Assembly (NCBI RefSeq): GCF_000959725.1
Contig: NZ_CP009323.1
Location: forward strand, 4,278,001 to 4,342,000
DNA from: Burkholderia gladioli
GTDB lineage: Bacteria; Pseudomonadota; Gammaproteobacteria; Burkholderiales; Burkholderiaceae
Direction: 5' to 3'
Length of the DNA stretch: 64,000 nt
Position 1 is the stretch's first letter. Each line of letters starts with the position of its first letter. The notes under the pieces are model-generated. The model did not search any database. It was not told the DNA's origin and saw only the letters and a list, made by a program, of their open reading frames with translations. Shown piece by piece: positions 23,029 to 36,820 of the stretch. The translations under genes and the position numbers were made by a program.

Positions 23029-23850
23029 TTAACCGAGCAGCAGCACCGCGAGCGGCAGCACCGGCAGCAGCGCGTCGACCCGGTCGAGCACGCCGCCGTG
23101 GCCCGGCAGCAGTCCGCTCGAATCCTTCACGCCGGCCTGCCGCTTGAGCAGGGACTCGAACAGGTCGCCGATCACGCTGTAGGCGACCAGCAGGCTCAGT
23201 GCCGCGAACGCGCCCGGCGCGCCGAAGCGCTGCGCGAGCGCTGAAAACAGGGTCGGCTCGAACGCGTGCAGGCCGATCGCCAGGCCCGCGACGATCATCA
23301 CCGCCAGCCAGCCGCCTGCCGCGCCCTCCCAGGTCTTGCCCGGGCTCACCGACGGGGCCAGCTTGTGCCTGCCGAAGGCCTTGCCCGCGAAGTATGCGCC
23401 TATATCGGCCAGCCAGACGACCAGCAGCATCGACAGCACGAAGGGGATGCCGGCCGCGCGCGCGGCCACCACGGCATGCCAGCAGGCCGCGAAGACCAGC
23501 AGGCCCGCCGCCAGCAGGAAAGGTTTCCAGGCGCCGGCAGCCAGTGTGGGCTTGCGCCACAGCGCGAACGGGCCGGCCAGCAGCCAGAACACGCCGGCCG
23601 CCTCGACCAGCGGGCGCGAGGGGGCGAAACCGACGCCCAGGCCCATGCTGGCGGCCAACACCAGCGCGGCCACCAGCGCGTAGACCACCGAGCCGGCCGC
23701 GCCGAGCTTGAGCAGGCGCGCCCACTCCCAGGCGGCGAATACCAGCACGAGGGCGATCAGCGCGCCGAATGCCGCGAGCGGCGCGAACAGCGTTACCGGC
23801 AGCAGGATGGCCAGCAGCACGACCGCCGTGATGACACGGGTCTTCAGCAT
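23029..23850 (-). CDS. cdsA: Phosphatidate cytidylyltransferase
   Basis: Makes CDP-diacylglycerol from phosphatidate and CTP, the branch point of phospholipid synthesis, in the inner membrane. The 273-residue protein has about seven or eight hydrophobic segments. The family signature occupies the C-terminal part: [20 protein letters not shown] and GVLDRVDAL. The start [14 protein letters not shown] overlaps the uppS stop by 7 bp, suggesting translational coupling. Confidence 0.96.
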   Translation of the reverse strand: MLKTRVITAVVLLAILLPVTLFAPLAAFGALIALVLVFAAWEWARLLKLGAAGSVVYALVAALVLAASMGLGVGFAPSRPLVEAAGVFWLLAGPFALWRKPTLAAGAWKPFLLAAGLLVFAACWHAVVAARAAGIPFVLSMLLVVWLADIGAYFAGKAFGRHKLAPSVSPGKTWEGAAGGWLAVMIVAGLAIGLHAFEPTLFSALAQRFGAPGAFAALSLLVAYSVIGDLFESLLKRQAGVKDSSGLLPGHGGVLDRVDALLPVLPLAVLLLG

Positions 23851-24626
23851 GAAAGGGAGTCGACGTCCTGGGACTGGGGTTCGAGCTGCGCGCTCGTCCG
23901 GCCGAACCGGCGTTCGCGATCGGTGTACGACGCCAGCGCATCGGCGAGCGCGGCGGCGTCGAAATCGGGCCAGAACTTGCCCGTGAAATAGAATTCGGTG
24001 TAGGCGAGCTGCCAAAGCAGGAAATTGCTGACGCGCTGCTCGCCGCCGGTGCGGATGAACAGGTCCGGCTCGGGCGCGTAGGCCATCGCCAGGTGCTGCG
24101 CGAAGGCGGTTTCGTCGACCTCGACCTCGCGCCCCTCGCGCACCGCCTCGGCGATCAGCTTCTTGGTGGCCTGCAGGATGTCCCAACGGCCGCCGTAGTT
24201 CGCGGCGATGGTCAGCGTCAGGCGCGTATTGCGCGCGGTCTTGGTTTCCGCGCGGCGGATCAGCTCGCGGATGCGGGGTTCGAAGCGATCGAGCTCGCCG
24301 ACCACGCGCAGGCGGATGCCGTTCGCATGCAGCTTGCCGACCTCGCGCTCGAGCGCGGTGATGAACAGGCGCATCAGGAACGACACCTCGTCGTTCGGCC
24401 TGCGCCAGTTCTCGGAGCTGAAGGCGAACAGCGTCAGGTATTCGACGCCGGCGCGCGCGCACCCTTCCACGACCGAGCGCACCGCGTCGACGCCGCGGGT
24501 ATGCCCCGCGACGCGCGGCAGGCGGCGCTCGGTGGCCCAACGGCCGTTGCCGTCCATGATGATCGCGATATGACGTGGCACGGCGGCGACGTCGGGCACG
24601 CGAACGGTAGAGCTGGTATAAGTCAT
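23844..24626 (-). CDS. uppS: Undecaprenyl diphosphate synthase (cis-prenyltransferase)
   Basis: Condenses isopentenyl diphosphate units to the C55 lipid carrier used for peptidoglycan and O-antigen. The 260-residue protein has the active-site opening [33 protein letters not shown], and the C-terminal signature [19 protein letters not shown] with the usual acidic end. It lies between frr and cdsA. The C-terminal tail ([13 protein letters not shown]) overlaps the cdsA start. Confidence 0.97.
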   Translation of the reverse strand: MTYTSSTVRVPDVAAVPRHIAIIMDGNGRWATERRLPRVAGHTRGVDAVRSVVEGCARAGVEYLTLFAFSSENWRRPNDEVSFLMRLFITALEREVGKLHANGIRLRVVGELDRFEPRIRELIRRAETKTARNTRLTLTIAANYGGRWDILQATKKLIAEAVREGREVEVDETAFAQHLAMAYAPEPDLFIRTGGEQRVSNFLLWQLAYTEFYFTGKFWPDFDAAALADALASYTDRERRFGRTSAQLEPQSQDVDSLSC

Positions 24627-24676
24627 GGCCGCTGAGACAGTAACCGAGGGAAAAAGTGCGACGCGCGCATCGCGCG

Positions 24677-25237
24677 TCAGACCGTCATGATCTCGGCTTC
24701 TTTGGTCTGCGCGAGCTTGTCGATCTCGGCGACGTACTTGTCCGTCAGCTTCTGGACGTCGTCGCTGGCACGGCGCTCGTCGTCTTCCGAGATTTCCTTG
24801 TCCTTGACCAGCTTCTTGAGCTGCTCGTTGGCATCGCGACGCAGGTTGCGTACCGCCACCTTGGCCGTCTCGGCTTCGCTCTTGACCACCTTGGCCAGCT
24901 CGCGGCGGCGCTCTTCCGTCAGCGCCGGCATCGGCACGCGGATGGCGTCGCCCGAGGTTGCCGGGTTCAGGCCCAGGTCCGATTCGCGGATGGCCTTCTC
25001 GACCTTCGCCACCATCGGCTTTTCCCAGGGCTGCACGCTGATCGTGCGCGCATCGGCCAGCGTCAGGTTGGCGACCTGCGAGATCGGCACCATCGAGCCG
25101 TAGTAGTCGACCTGCACGTGATCGAGCAGGCCGGTGTGTGCGCGGCCGGTACGGATCTTTGCCAGATCGTTCTTGAACGCTTCGATCGAGCGTTGCATCT
25201 TCTGCTCGACGCCCTTCTTCACTTCAGCGTGACTCAT
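24677..25237 (-). CDS. frr: Ribosome recycling factor
   Basis: Splits post-termination ribosomes together with EF-G. The 186-residue protein is the usual length, with the family start [33 protein letters not shown] (read here in overlapping parts) and the C-terminal [17 protein letters not shown] helix of the three-helix bundle. It lies 86 bp after pyrH, with a hairpin in the gap, and precedes uppS. Confidence 0.98.
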   Translation of the reverse strand: MSHAEVKKGVEQKMQRSIEAFKNDLAKIRTGRAHTGLLDHVQVDYYGSMVPISQVANLTLADARTISVQPWEKPMVAKVEKAIRESDLGLNPATSGDAIRVPMPALTEERRRELAKVVKSEAETAKVAVRNLRRDANEQLKKLVKDKEISEDDERRASDDVQKLTDKYVAEIDKLAQTKEAEIMTV

Positions 25238-25271
25238 TTCAACCTCCGAACCTTCGAACCTTCAAAACGAC

Positions 25272-25311
25272 ACAGGCCGGCATCCCGCCGGCGGCGTCAT
25301 GCCAGGCCTGT
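25272..25311 (-). terminator. Hairpin between pyrH and frr
   Basis: ACAGGCC (25272-25278) pairs with GGCCTGT (25305-25311), and GCAT/ATGC extends the stem after a small internal loop. There is no strong T run, so it may attenuate or stabilise the transcript rather than terminate it fully. Confidence 0.45.
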
Positions 25312-25323
25312 ATCGGCGTGAGT

Positions 25324-27088
<1,765 letters not shown>

Positions 27089-27207
27089 CATTCGCTCCTT
27101 GGGTCTGTATTCACGACGCCGCCCTTCGACATGGGCGGCGGGGATTCGTTTCCGGCGATTCGCATCGGATGCCGCGGCTCCCGATGCTCGCCCCGGCAAC
27201 GCGACTT

Positions 27208-27240
27208 AAAAAAAGGGGGCCTGTTGAGAGCCCCCTTTTT
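27208..27240. terminator. rpsB-tsf intergenic terminator
   Basis: AAAAAGGGGGC (27210-27220) pairs with GCCCCCTTTTT (27230-27240); on the minus strand the stem is followed by seven Ts. It is a textbook intrinsic terminator between two genes normally co-transcribed, so it probably sets the rpsB:tsf ratio by partial read-through. Confidence 0.85.
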
Positions 27241-27258
27241 GCGCCGGCTCGGGACCGG

Positions 27259-27999
27259 TTACGCGTTCTCTTCGACGTACTCGTCGTCGCCGCGCACCGC
27301 CTGGACCACTTCGTTGACCGCGTTGGCACGGCCTTCGAGGATCGCATCGGCCACGCCTTCGGCGTACAGCGCGACAGCCTTGCTCGAGTCGTCGTTACCC
27401 GGGATCACATAGTCCACACCTTCCGGCGAGTGGTTCGTATCGACCACGGCGATGACCGGCACGCCCAGCTTGTTCGCTTCGGTGATGGCGATCTTGTGGT
27501 AGCCGACGTCGACCACGAAGATCGCGTCCGGAATGCCGCCCATGTCCTTCACGCCGCCGATCGACTTCTGCAGCTTGGCGATTTCGCGTTCGAACAGCAG
27601 CGCTTCCTTCTTGCTCATCTTCTCGGTTTCACCCGATTCGACGGCCGCTTCCATGTCCTTCAGGCGCTTGATCGATACCTTCAGCGTCTTGAAGTTGGTC
27701 AGCATGCCGCCGAGCCAGCGCGCGTTGACGAACGGCATGCCGGCGCGCTGCGCTTCCTGAGCGATCGTGTCGCGCGACTGACGCTTGGTGCCGACGAACA
27801 GGATCGTGCCCCGATTTGCCGACAGCTGGCGCACGTACTTCTGTGCGTCCGTGAACATCGGCAGCGTCTTTTCGAGGTTGATGATGTGAATCTTGTTGCG
27901 ATGACCGAAAATGAACGGGGCCATCTTCGGGTTCCAGAAGCGCGTTTGGTGACCGAAGTGGACACCGGCTTCCAGCATTTGGCGCATCGTGACTGCCAT
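27259..27999 (-). CDS. rpsB: 30S ribosomal protein S2
   Basis: Small-subunit ribosomal protein bound last to the 30S near S1. The 246-residue protein has the family start [40 protein letters not shown], and the C-terminal [25 protein letters not shown] ribosome site precedes the ATG. A 190-nt leader with inverted repeats separates it from a strong promoter at 28197-28226, suggesting leader-based control. Confidence 0.98.
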   Translation of the reverse strand: MAVTMRQMLEAGVHFGHQTRFWNPKMAPFIFGHRNKIHIINLEKTLPMFTDAQKYVRQLSANRGTILFVGTKRQSRDTIAQEAQRAGMPFVNARWLGGMLTNFKTLKVSIKRLKDMEAAVESGETEKMSKKEALLFEREIAKLQKSIGGVKDMGGIPDAIFVVDVGYHKIAITEANKLGVPVIAVVDTNHSPEGVDYVIPGNDDSSKAVALYAEGVADAILEGRANAVNEVVQAVRGDDEYVEENA

Positions 28000-28196
28000 G
28001 AGAGTAATTCTCCGCTAGGGTTGGGTCTTAAGCCGGCTGCCGTATCGCGGCGAATGGCACGCGACACCCAGGGTGCGCCGGCTTGCGATTCGGCACGTGC
28101 GAACACCGCGCATGCCGGTCAGCCCGGACCTGCTTTCCCCATGCCGGATCACATGAATCGAGCATGAATTGAAAGTAGAGCCAGACTTAGCCAGAG
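28000..28196 (-). promoter_or_regulatory. Structured rpsB leader (candidate)
   Basis: The predicted 5' leader holds AAGCCGGC (28030-28037) pairing with GCCGGCTT (28077-28084) and an inner CACCC/GGGTG hairpin. S2 autoregulates its own mRNA leader in several bacteria. Whether this is such a leader cannot be decided without covariation or folding. Confidence 0.4.
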
Positions 28197-28226
28197 AGTA
28201 TAGCACGCCGGAATGACCGCTCTCAA
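28197..28226 (-). promoter_or_regulatory. rpsB-tsf promoter
   Basis: On the minus strand TTGAGA (28221-28226) and TATACT (28197-28202) are separated by 18 bp. These are close matches to sigma-70 boxes, about 195 nt from the rpsB start. Confidence 0.7.
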
Positions 28227-28481
28227 GTCACCCATGTCTTTGCCGAATCCTTTGCCGCGCCGCTCGCCATTCGGGGAAACCCTGCGCGCCGGCAAGCCCG
28301 TTCGCCGTCGAGCGACCACGTTCGGGCACCGATTCCGCCGCCGCCGCACCGGGCCCGCGCGCCGCCGCGAATCCCCTGCACCACCGTGAAACCCAAGCCG
28401 GACAAGCCCAACAAGGGCTGCGACCACCTCCAGAAGGTGCGATAATCCCGCAATTCCACGCATTCCTCGCAGGCAAGACCC
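28227..28481. other. Divergent rpsB/map spacer, no gene seen
   Basis: This stretch has short overlapping frames on the minus strand, but none with recognisable sequence or a ribosome site. A weak -10-like GATAAT at 28441-28446 lies 36 bp before map. Nothing else is supported. Confidence 0.4.
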
Positions 28482-29291
28482 ATGGCCATCACGATCAAGA
28501 CCGACCACGATATCGAGCAGATGCGCGTCGCCTGCCGGCTGGCGAGCGAGGTGCTCGACTACATCACGCCGTTCGTGGTCGCCGGCACCACCACCGGCGA
28601 GATCGACCGGCTCTGCCACGAGTACATGACCAACGTGCAGGGCACCGTGCCGGCACCGCTGAACTACCAGCCGCCCGGCTACCCGCCCTATCCGAAAGCG
28701 ATCTGCACCTCGGTCAACGACGTGATCTGCCACGGCATTCCCGGCGACAAGGTGCTCAAGAACGGCGACGCGCTCAATATCGACATCACCGTGATCAAGA
28801 ACGGCTATTTCGGCGACACCAGCCGGATGTTCCTGGTCGGCGAGGGTTCGATCCTCGCCAAGCGCCTGATCCAGACCACCTACGAATGCATGTGGCTCGG
28901 CATCGAGCAGGTCAAGCCGGGCGCGCACCTGGGCGATATCGGCCACGCCATCCAGAAGCACGCCGAAGGGCGCGGCTACAGCGTGGTGCGCGAATACTGC
29001 GGGCACGGCATCGGCACGGTGTTCCACGAGGATCCGCAGGTGGTGCACTACGGCCGCCCCGGCACCGGCATCGAGCTGGTGCCCGGCATGATCTTCACGA
29101 TCGAGCCGATGATCAACGCCGGCAAGCGCGACATCCGCACCATGCCGGACCAGTGGACCGTGAAGACGCGCGACCGCAGCCTGTCGGCACAGTGGGAACA
29201 TACCGTGCTGGTCACGCCGACCGGCCACGAGGTGCTGACCGTCTCGACGGGCACGCCGGCCCGCCCCGCGCTCGACGCGGTGGCCGCCTGA
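28482..29291 (+). CDS. map: Methionine aminopeptidase, type I
   Basis: Removes the N-terminal Met from nascent proteins after deformylation. The 269-residue protein has the metal ligands in order: [11 protein letters not shown] and FGDTSRMF (two Asp), [11 protein letters not shown] (His), FTIEPMIN (Glu) and QWEHTVLVT (Glu). It is divergent from rpsB-tsf, a common proteobacterial arrangement, and precedes glnD. The deformylase gene def acting before it lies about 5 kb away. Confidence 0.98.
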   Translation: MAITIKTDHDIEQMRVACRLASEVLDYITPFVVAGTTTGEIDRLCHEYMTNVQGTVPAPLNYQPPGYPPYPKAICTSVNDVICHGIPGDKVLKNGDALNIDITVIKNGYFGDTSRMFLVGEGSILAKRLIQTTYECMWLGIEQVKPGAHLGDIGHAIQKHAEGRGYSVVREYCGHGIGTVFHEDPQVVHYGRPGTGIELVPGMIFTIEPMINAGKRDIRTMPDQWTVKTRDRSLSAQWEHTVLVTPTGHEVLTVSTGTPARPALDAVAA

Positions 29292-29303
29292 GGATCGATT
29301 GCC

Positions 29304-29323
29304 GGGCGCGGTTCGCCGCGCCC
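29304..29323 (+). terminator. Hairpin after map
   Basis: GGGCGCGG (29304-29311) and CCGCGCCC (29316-29323) close on a TTCG loop 13 bp after the map stop. No T run follows, so it may be a transcript-stabilising or partial terminator before glnD. Confidence 0.4.
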
Positions 29324-29451
29324 GCCTTGCTGTTGGCCTGACCCGGCTTGCCCGACCCGATTCGTCCCGCGCGCCGGCGCGAGTCGGCCGCCACTGGCCG
29401 GGCCCACGCCACCGCGCCTTGGTTTCACCTGTCACACCCGCCCCGCCACTC

Positions 29452-32028
29452 ATGAGCGTTCCTGCCCTCACCGCCACCGAAGCGCCGTCGCACAAGGCCG
29501 AATTCCGCGCCGTCAAGGCCGAGCTGATCGCGCGCTTTCGCGCCGCGACCCAGGTCGAGGCGCTGATGCGCGCGCTCTCGCGAGCCACCGACGAAGCGCT
29601 GCGCCAGCTCTGGACCGATTGCGACCTGCCCGGCTCGCTGGCGCTGGTCGCCGTCGGCGGCTTCGGGCGCGGCGAGCTCTCGCCGCATTCCGACGTCGAC
29701 ATCCTGGTGCTGCTGCCCGATGCGCACGGCGGCGAGTTCGACGCGCGCATCGAGCGCTTCATCGGCATGGCCTGGGATCTCGGGCTAGAGATCGGCAGCA
29801 GCGTGCGCACGGTCGGCGAGTGCATCGACGAGGCCGCGCAGGACGTCACGGTGCAGACCTCCCTGCTGGAGGCGCGCCGCATCACCGGCAGCCTGACGCT
29901 GTTCAAGCGCGCGGTGGCGCGCTACCGCGAGGCGCTCGACCCGCGCGCCTTCTTCCAGGCCAAGGTGCTGGAGATGCGTCAGCGCCACGCCAAGTTCCAG
30001 GACACGCCCTACAGCCTCGAGCCGAACGTGAAGGAAAGCCCGGGCGGCCTGCGCGACCTGCAGACGATCCTCTGGATCGCGCGCGCGGCCGGCTTCGGCA
30101 AGAGTTGGCGCGAGCTCGACACGCGCGGGCTGATCAGCGCGCGCGAGGCGCGCGAGCTGCGCCGCAACGAGGCCTTCCTGAAGGCGCTGCGCGCACGCCT
30201 GCACGTGATCACCGGGCGCCGCCAGGACATCCTGGTGTTCGACCTGCAGACCCAGGCGGCCGAGAGCTTCGGCTACGTGCCGACCCCGGCCAAGCGCGCC
30301 AGCGAGCAGCTGATGCGCCGCTACTACTGGGCCGCCAAGGCCGTCACCCAGCTCGCCACGATCCTGATCCAGAACATCGAGGCGCAGTTGTTCCCGGCCA
30401 CCAGCGGCATCACGCGGGTGTTGTCGCCGGGCCGCTTCGTCGAGAAGCAGGGCATGCTGGAGACCGTCTCCGACGACGTGTTCGAGCAGCATCCCGACGC
30501 GATCCTCGAGGCCTTCCTGCTCTACGAGACCACCCGCGGCGTGAAGGGCCTGTCGGCGCGCACGCTGCGCGCGCTCTACAACTCGCGCGACGTGATGAAC
30601 GGCGCCTGGCGCCGCGATCCGCGCAACCGCGAGACCTTCATGAAGATCCTGCAGCAGAACGAAGGCATCACGCATGCGTTCCGGCTGCTGAACCAGACCA
30701 GCGTGCTGGGCCGCTACCTGCTCAACTTCCGCCGCATCGTCGGGCAGATGCAGCACGATCTCTACCACGTGTACACGGTCGACCAGCACATCCTGATGGT
30801 GCTGCGCAATATCCGCCGCTTCGCGGTGGCCGAGCACGCGCATGAATATCCGTTCTGCAGCCAGCTGATCGCGAACTTCGAGCGGCCCTGGGTGCTCTAC
30901 GTGGCGGCGCTGTTCCACGACATCGCCAAGGGCCGCGGCGGCGACCACTCCAAGCTCGGCATGGCCGACGCGCGGCGTTTCTGCCGCGAGCACGGCATCA
31001 CCGGCGACGATGCCGCGCTGGTGGTCTGGCTGGTCGAGCATCACCTGACCATGAGCCAGGTCGCGCAGAAGCAGGACATCAGCGATCCCGAGGTGGTCAA
31101 GCGCTTCGCCGGCCTGGTCGGCAACGAGCGCTGGCTGACCGCGCTCTACCTGCTGACCGTGGCCGATATCCGCGGCACCAGCCCGAAGGTCTGGAACACC
31201 TGGAAGGGCAAGCTGCTGGAGGATCTGTACCGCGCCACCAGCGCGGTGCTCGGCGGCGCGCGGCCCGACACGCATTCCGAGCTGCAGACGCGCCGCGACG
31301 AGGCGCTCGCGCTGCTGCGGCTGGAGACCGTGCCCGACGACGTGCACCAGCCGCTGTGGGACCAGCTCGACGTCGGCTACTTCCTGCGCCACGACGCGGC
31401 CGATATCGCCTGGCAGACGCGCGTGCTGTACCGGCACGTGCATGCCGAGACGGCGATCGTGCGCGCGCGGCCCTCGCCGGTGGGCGACGCGCTGCAGGTG
31501 CTGGTCTACGTCAAGGACCGTTCGGACCTGTTCGCGGGCATCTGCGCCTACTTCGACCGCAACGGCCTGTCGGTGCTCGATGCGCGCATCAGCACCACCC
31601 GCCACGGCTACGCGCTCGACAATTTCATCGTCACGCGCTCCGAGCACGACGTGCAGTATCGCGATATCGCCAACCTCGTCGAACAGCAGCTCGCCGACCG
31701 GCTGTCCAGCCCGGCGCCGCTGCCCGAACCGTCGAAGGGCCGCCTGTCGCGCCTGTCGCGCACCTTCCCGATCACGCCCCGCGTCGACCTGCGCGCCGAC
31801 GAGCGTGGTCAGTACTACATCCTGTCCGTGTCCGCCAACGACCGGCCGGGCCTTCTCTATTCGATCGCGCGCGTGCTGGCCGAGCACCGGGTCGGCGTCC
31901 ATGCGGCGCGGATCAATACGCTCGGCGAGCGCGTCGAGGACGTGTTCCTGCTCGACGGCGCCGGCCTGTCCGACAACCGTTTGCAGATCCAGGTCGAAAC
32001 TGAATTGCTGCGCGCGATCGCAGCCTGA
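29452..32028 (+). CDS. glnD: PII uridylyltransferase/uridylyl-removing enzyme
   Basis: Glutamine sensor that uridylylates PII under nitrogen limitation and removes UMP when glutamine is high. The 858-residue protein has a nucleotidyltransferase domain ([20 protein letters not shown]), an HD domain for UMP removal ([18 protein letters not shown]), and two C-terminal ACT domains (from [20 protein letters not shown] and [20 protein letters not shown]). The start [19 protein letters not shown] is chosen over a longer frame through the map spacer. It ends 16 bp before the pseudouridine synthase. Confidence 0.97.
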   Translation: MSVPALTATEAPSHKAEFRAVKAELIARFRAATQVEALMRALSRATDEALRQLWTDCDLPGSLALVAVGGFGRGELSPHSDVDILVLLPDAHGGEFDARIERFIGMAWDLGLEIGSSVRTVGECIDEAAQDVTVQTSLLEARRITGSLTLFKRAVARYREALDPRAFFQAKVLEMRQRHAKFQDTPYSLEPNVKESPGGLRDLQTILWIARAAGFGKSWRELDTRGLISAREARELRRNEAFLKALRARLHVITGRRQDILVFDLQTQAAESFGYVPTPAKRASEQLMRRYYWAAKAVTQLATILIQNIEAQLFPATSGITRVLSPGRFVEKQGMLETVSDDVFEQHPDAILEAFLLYETTRGVKGLSARTLRALYNSRDVMNGAWRRDPRNRETFMKILQQNEGITHAFRLLNQTSVLGRYLLNFRRIVGQMQHDLYHVYTVDQHILMVLRNIRRFAVAEHAHEYPFCSQLIANFERPWVLYVAALFHDIAKGRGGDHSKLGMADARRFCREHGITGDDAALVVWLVEHHLTMSQVAQKQDISDPEVVKRFAGLVGNERWLTALYLLTVADIRGTSPKVWNTWKGKLLEDLYRATSAVLGGARPDTHSELQTRRDEALALLRLETVPDDVHQPLWDQLDVGYFLRHDAADIAWQTRVLYRHVHAETAIVRARPSPVGDALQVLVYVKDRSDLFAGICAYFDRNGLSVLDARISTTRHGYALDNFIVTRSEHDVQYRDIANLVEQQLADRLSSPAPLPEPSKGRLSRLSRTFPITPRVDLRADERGQYYILSVSANDRPGLLYSIARVLAEHRVGVHAARINTLGERVEDVFLLDGAGLSDNRLQIQVETELLRAIAA

Positions 32029-32044
32029 GTGAAATCCAGCGTTT

Positions 32045-33961
32045 ATGCGCACCAAACTGACAATCAAGAATCCCCGCCCGGCATCGCCGTCCCGCGCCCC
32101 GGTCCGCTCAGGCAGCCTGGCTGGCCGCAAACCGACGCGCCCCGCGCCGCTCGATCCCGCGACGAAACCGAAACCGTCCGCCAAGCGGCCGGCCGGCGCG
32201 AAGTCGGCGGCGCCGCGCGCGGCCAAGCCGGCCGGCGCCGGCGCGGTGAAACCGCGCGCGCCGCGTGACGGTGAGCGCGGCGGCTTCGGCCGGCCGCCGC
32301 GCGAGGGCGGCGATCGCCCGGCGCGTGACGGCGCTCGCTTCTCCCGCGACGGGGATCGCCCGGCGCGCCCCGCTCGCGATGGCGAGCGCGGTGCGTTCCG
32401 CGGCGAAGGCCGCCCTGCCCGCACCGGCGGCGATCGTCCCCCGCGTGACGGCACGCGTTTCTCCCGCGATGGAGATCGTCCGGCGCGCCCCGCTCGTGAT
32501 GGTGAACGCCCGACGCGTGACGGCGCGCGTTTCTCCCGCGATGGCGATCGTCCGGCGCGCCCTGCTCGCGATGGCGAACGCGGCTCGTTCCGCGGCGAAG
32601 GCCGCCCCACGCGTGAAGGTGAACGGCCGCCGCGTGACGGCGCCCGTTTCTCCCGCGACGGCGATCGCCCGGCGCGCCCCGCTCGTGATGGCGAACATGG
32701 CTCGTTCCGCGGCGAAGGCCGCCCTGCGCGTGATGGTGAACGGCCGCCGCGTGACGGCGCTCGCTTCTCCCGCGATGGCGATCGTCCGGCGCGCCCCGCT
32801 CGCGATGGCGAACGCGGTTCGTTCCGCGGCGAAGGCCGCCCCACGCGCGACGGTGAACGGCCGCCGCGTGACGGCGCCCGCTTCTCCCGCGATGGCGATC
32901 GTCCGGCGCGCCCCGCTCGCGATGGCGAGCGCGGTTCGTTCCGTGGCGAAGGCCGCCCCACGCGCGACGGTGAACGGCCGCCGCGTGACGGCGCCCGCTT
33001 CTCCCGCGACGGTGATCGTCCGGCACGCCCCGCTCGCGACGGCGAACGCAGCGCGTTCCGTGGCGAAGGCCGCCCTGCCCGTGATAGCGGCGATCGTCCC
33101 GCCCGTGCCGGCGCCCGCCCCGTGCGCGACGCCGCCCCCTCGCGCCTGAAGGTCGCTCAGCCCGTCAAGTCGCGCGCCGCCTCCTTCGACGACGCCGACG
33201 AAACCGGCATGGTCCGTCTCTCGAAGCGGATGTCCGAGCTCGGCCTCTGCTCGCGCCGCGAGGCCGACGAATGGATCGAGAAGGGCTGGGTGCTGGTCGA
33301 CGGCGAGCGGATCGACACGCTCGGCACCAAGGTGCGCCCGGAGCAGAACATCGAGATCGACCAGCGCGCCCAGGCTGCCCAGGCCGCCCAGGTGACGATC
33401 CTGCTGCACAAGCCGGTCGGCTACGTATCGGGCCAGGCCGAGGACGGCTACGAGCCGGCCGTCACCCTGATCACGCGCGAGAACCACTGGAGCGGCGATC
33501 ATTCGGCGCTGCGTTTCTCGCCGCAGCACCTGCGCACGCTGGCGCCGGCAGGCCGCCTCGACATCGACTCGACCGGCCTGCTGGTGCTGACGCAGGACGG
33601 CCGCATCGCCAAGCAGCTGATCGGCGAGCAATCCGACATCGACAAGGAATACCTGGTGCGCGTGCGCTTCGGCGAGCGCCTGGCCGACATCGACCAGCAT
33701 TTCCCGGCCGAATCGCTGGCCAAGCTGCGCCACGGCCTGGAACTCGACGGCGCGCCGCTCAAGCCCGCGATGGTGAGCTGGCAGAACGGCGAACAGTTGC
33801 GCTTCGTGCTGCGCGAAGGCAAGAAGCGCCAGATCCGTCGCATGTGCGAGCTGGTCGGGCTGGAGGTGATCGGCCTGAAGCGCGTGCGGATGGGCCACGT
33901 GATGCTAGGCGCGCTGCCGCAAGGCGAGTGGCGCTACCTGTCGCCCGACGAGAACTTCTGA
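32045..33961 (+). CDS. RluF/RsuA-family pseudouridine synthase with long repetitive N-terminus
   Basis: Converts a uridine in rRNA (or tRNA) to pseudouridine. The conserved part starts near residue 390 with an S4 RNA-binding domain ([19 protein letters not shown]). The catalytic domain holds [18 protein letters not shown] (Asp506) and [14 protein letters not shown]. coli RluF is the closest known relative by eye. The first 390 residues are low complexity: a Lys/Ala/Pro stretch, then seven 39-residue Arg/Gly/Asp-rich repeats. An in-frame Met at the S4 boundary could give a short form, but no ribosome site is seen there. It follows glnD closely. Confidence 0.9.
   Translation: MRTKLTIKNPRPASPSRAPVRSGSLAGRKPTRPAPLDPATKPKPSAKRPAGAKSAAPRAAKPAGAGAVKPRAPRDGERGGFGRPPREGGDRPARDGARFSRDGDRPARPARDGERGAFRGEGRPARTGGDRPPRDGTRFSRDGDRPARPARDGERPTRDGARFSRDGDRPARPARDGERGSFRGEGRPTREGERPPRDGARFSRDGDRPARPARDGEHGSFRGEGRPARDGERPPRDGARFSRDGDRPARPARDGERGSFRGEGRPTRDGERPPRDGARFSRDGDRPARPARDGERGSFRGEGRPTRDGERPPRDGARFSRDGDRPARPARDGERSAFRGEGRPARDSGDRPARAGARPVRDAAPSRLKVAQPVKSRAASFDDADETGMVRLSKRMSELGLCSRREADEWIEKGWVLVDGERIDTLGTKVRPEQNIEIDQRAQAAQAAQVTILLHKPVGYVSGQAEDGYEPAVTLITRENHWSGDHSALRFSPQHLRTLAPAGRLDIDSTGLLVLTQDGRIAKQLIGEQSDIDKEYLVRVRFGERLADIDQHFPAESLAKLRHGLELDGAPLKPAMVSWQNGEQLRFVLREGKKRQIRRMCELVGLEVIGLKRVRMGHVMLGALPQGEWRYLSPDENF
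32320..33115 (+). repeat. 117-bp in-frame tandem repeats
   Basis: A TTCTCCCG landmark recurs at 32339, 32459, 32531, 32648, 32765, 32882 and 32999. Four successive spacings are exactly 117 bp; one is 120 and one is 72, so one unit is shortened. Each unit encodes [16 protein letters not shown] plus FRGEGRP and a variable link. All spacings are multiples of three, so gain or loss of units would keep the frame. Confidence 0.9.
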
Positions 33962-34017
33962 TCGCAGCAGCACGAACGGCCGCCAGAGCGGCCCGACGTG
34001 CGGCCCGCGCAAAAGAC

Positions 34018-34058
34018 ACGGCGCCGGCGAACCCGCGAGGGTTCCCGGCGCCGTTTTC
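34018..34058. terminator. Bidirectional terminator, pseudouridine synthase/def
   Basis: ACGGCGCCGG (34018-34027) pairs with CCGGCGCCGT (34045-34054). Past a single bulge, GAACCC pairs with GGGTTC around a GCGA loop. TTTT follows on the plus strand and AAAA precedes it, so it serves both convergent genes. Confidence 0.85.
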
Positions 34059-34081
34059 ATTGCAGCGAGTGCTGGCGACGC

Positions 34082-36729
<2,648 letters not shown>

Positions 36730-36764
36730 TCAGGCGGCGCGCGCTTGCGCACCTTCCTGCAAGC

Positions 36765-36820
36765 GCCGAATCGCCGGCGGCCGGGACGGGAAAACCCGCG
36801 CCCCGGGGGCCGGCTTCGGC
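36765..36820 (-). terminator. Long hairpin between zipA and ligA
   Basis: GCCGAA (36765-36770) pairs with TTCGGC (36815-36820), and GCCGGC (36773-36778) with GCCGGC (36809-36814). Further CCGGG/CCCGG pairing closes an AAAA loop region. The stem abuts the zipA stop codon. No T run follows on the minus strand, so its role is unclear (attenuation or mRNA stability). Confidence 0.5.

Noticed and set aside
28223..28498. 91-residue minus-strand frame in the rpsB/map spacer
   Set aside because: It overlaps the map start, has no convincing ribosome site, and shows no recognisable family; chance frame is more likely.
29785..32961. 1058-residue minus-strand frame across glnD and the repeat array
   Set aside because: The repetitive [12 protein letters not shown] sequence is the antisense reading of the 117-bp repeats; no ribosome site or family resemblance.
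32320..33115. Repeat array as CRISPR
   Set aside because: Units are 117 bp, contiguous, in frame and protein-coding, with no spacers between short repeats.
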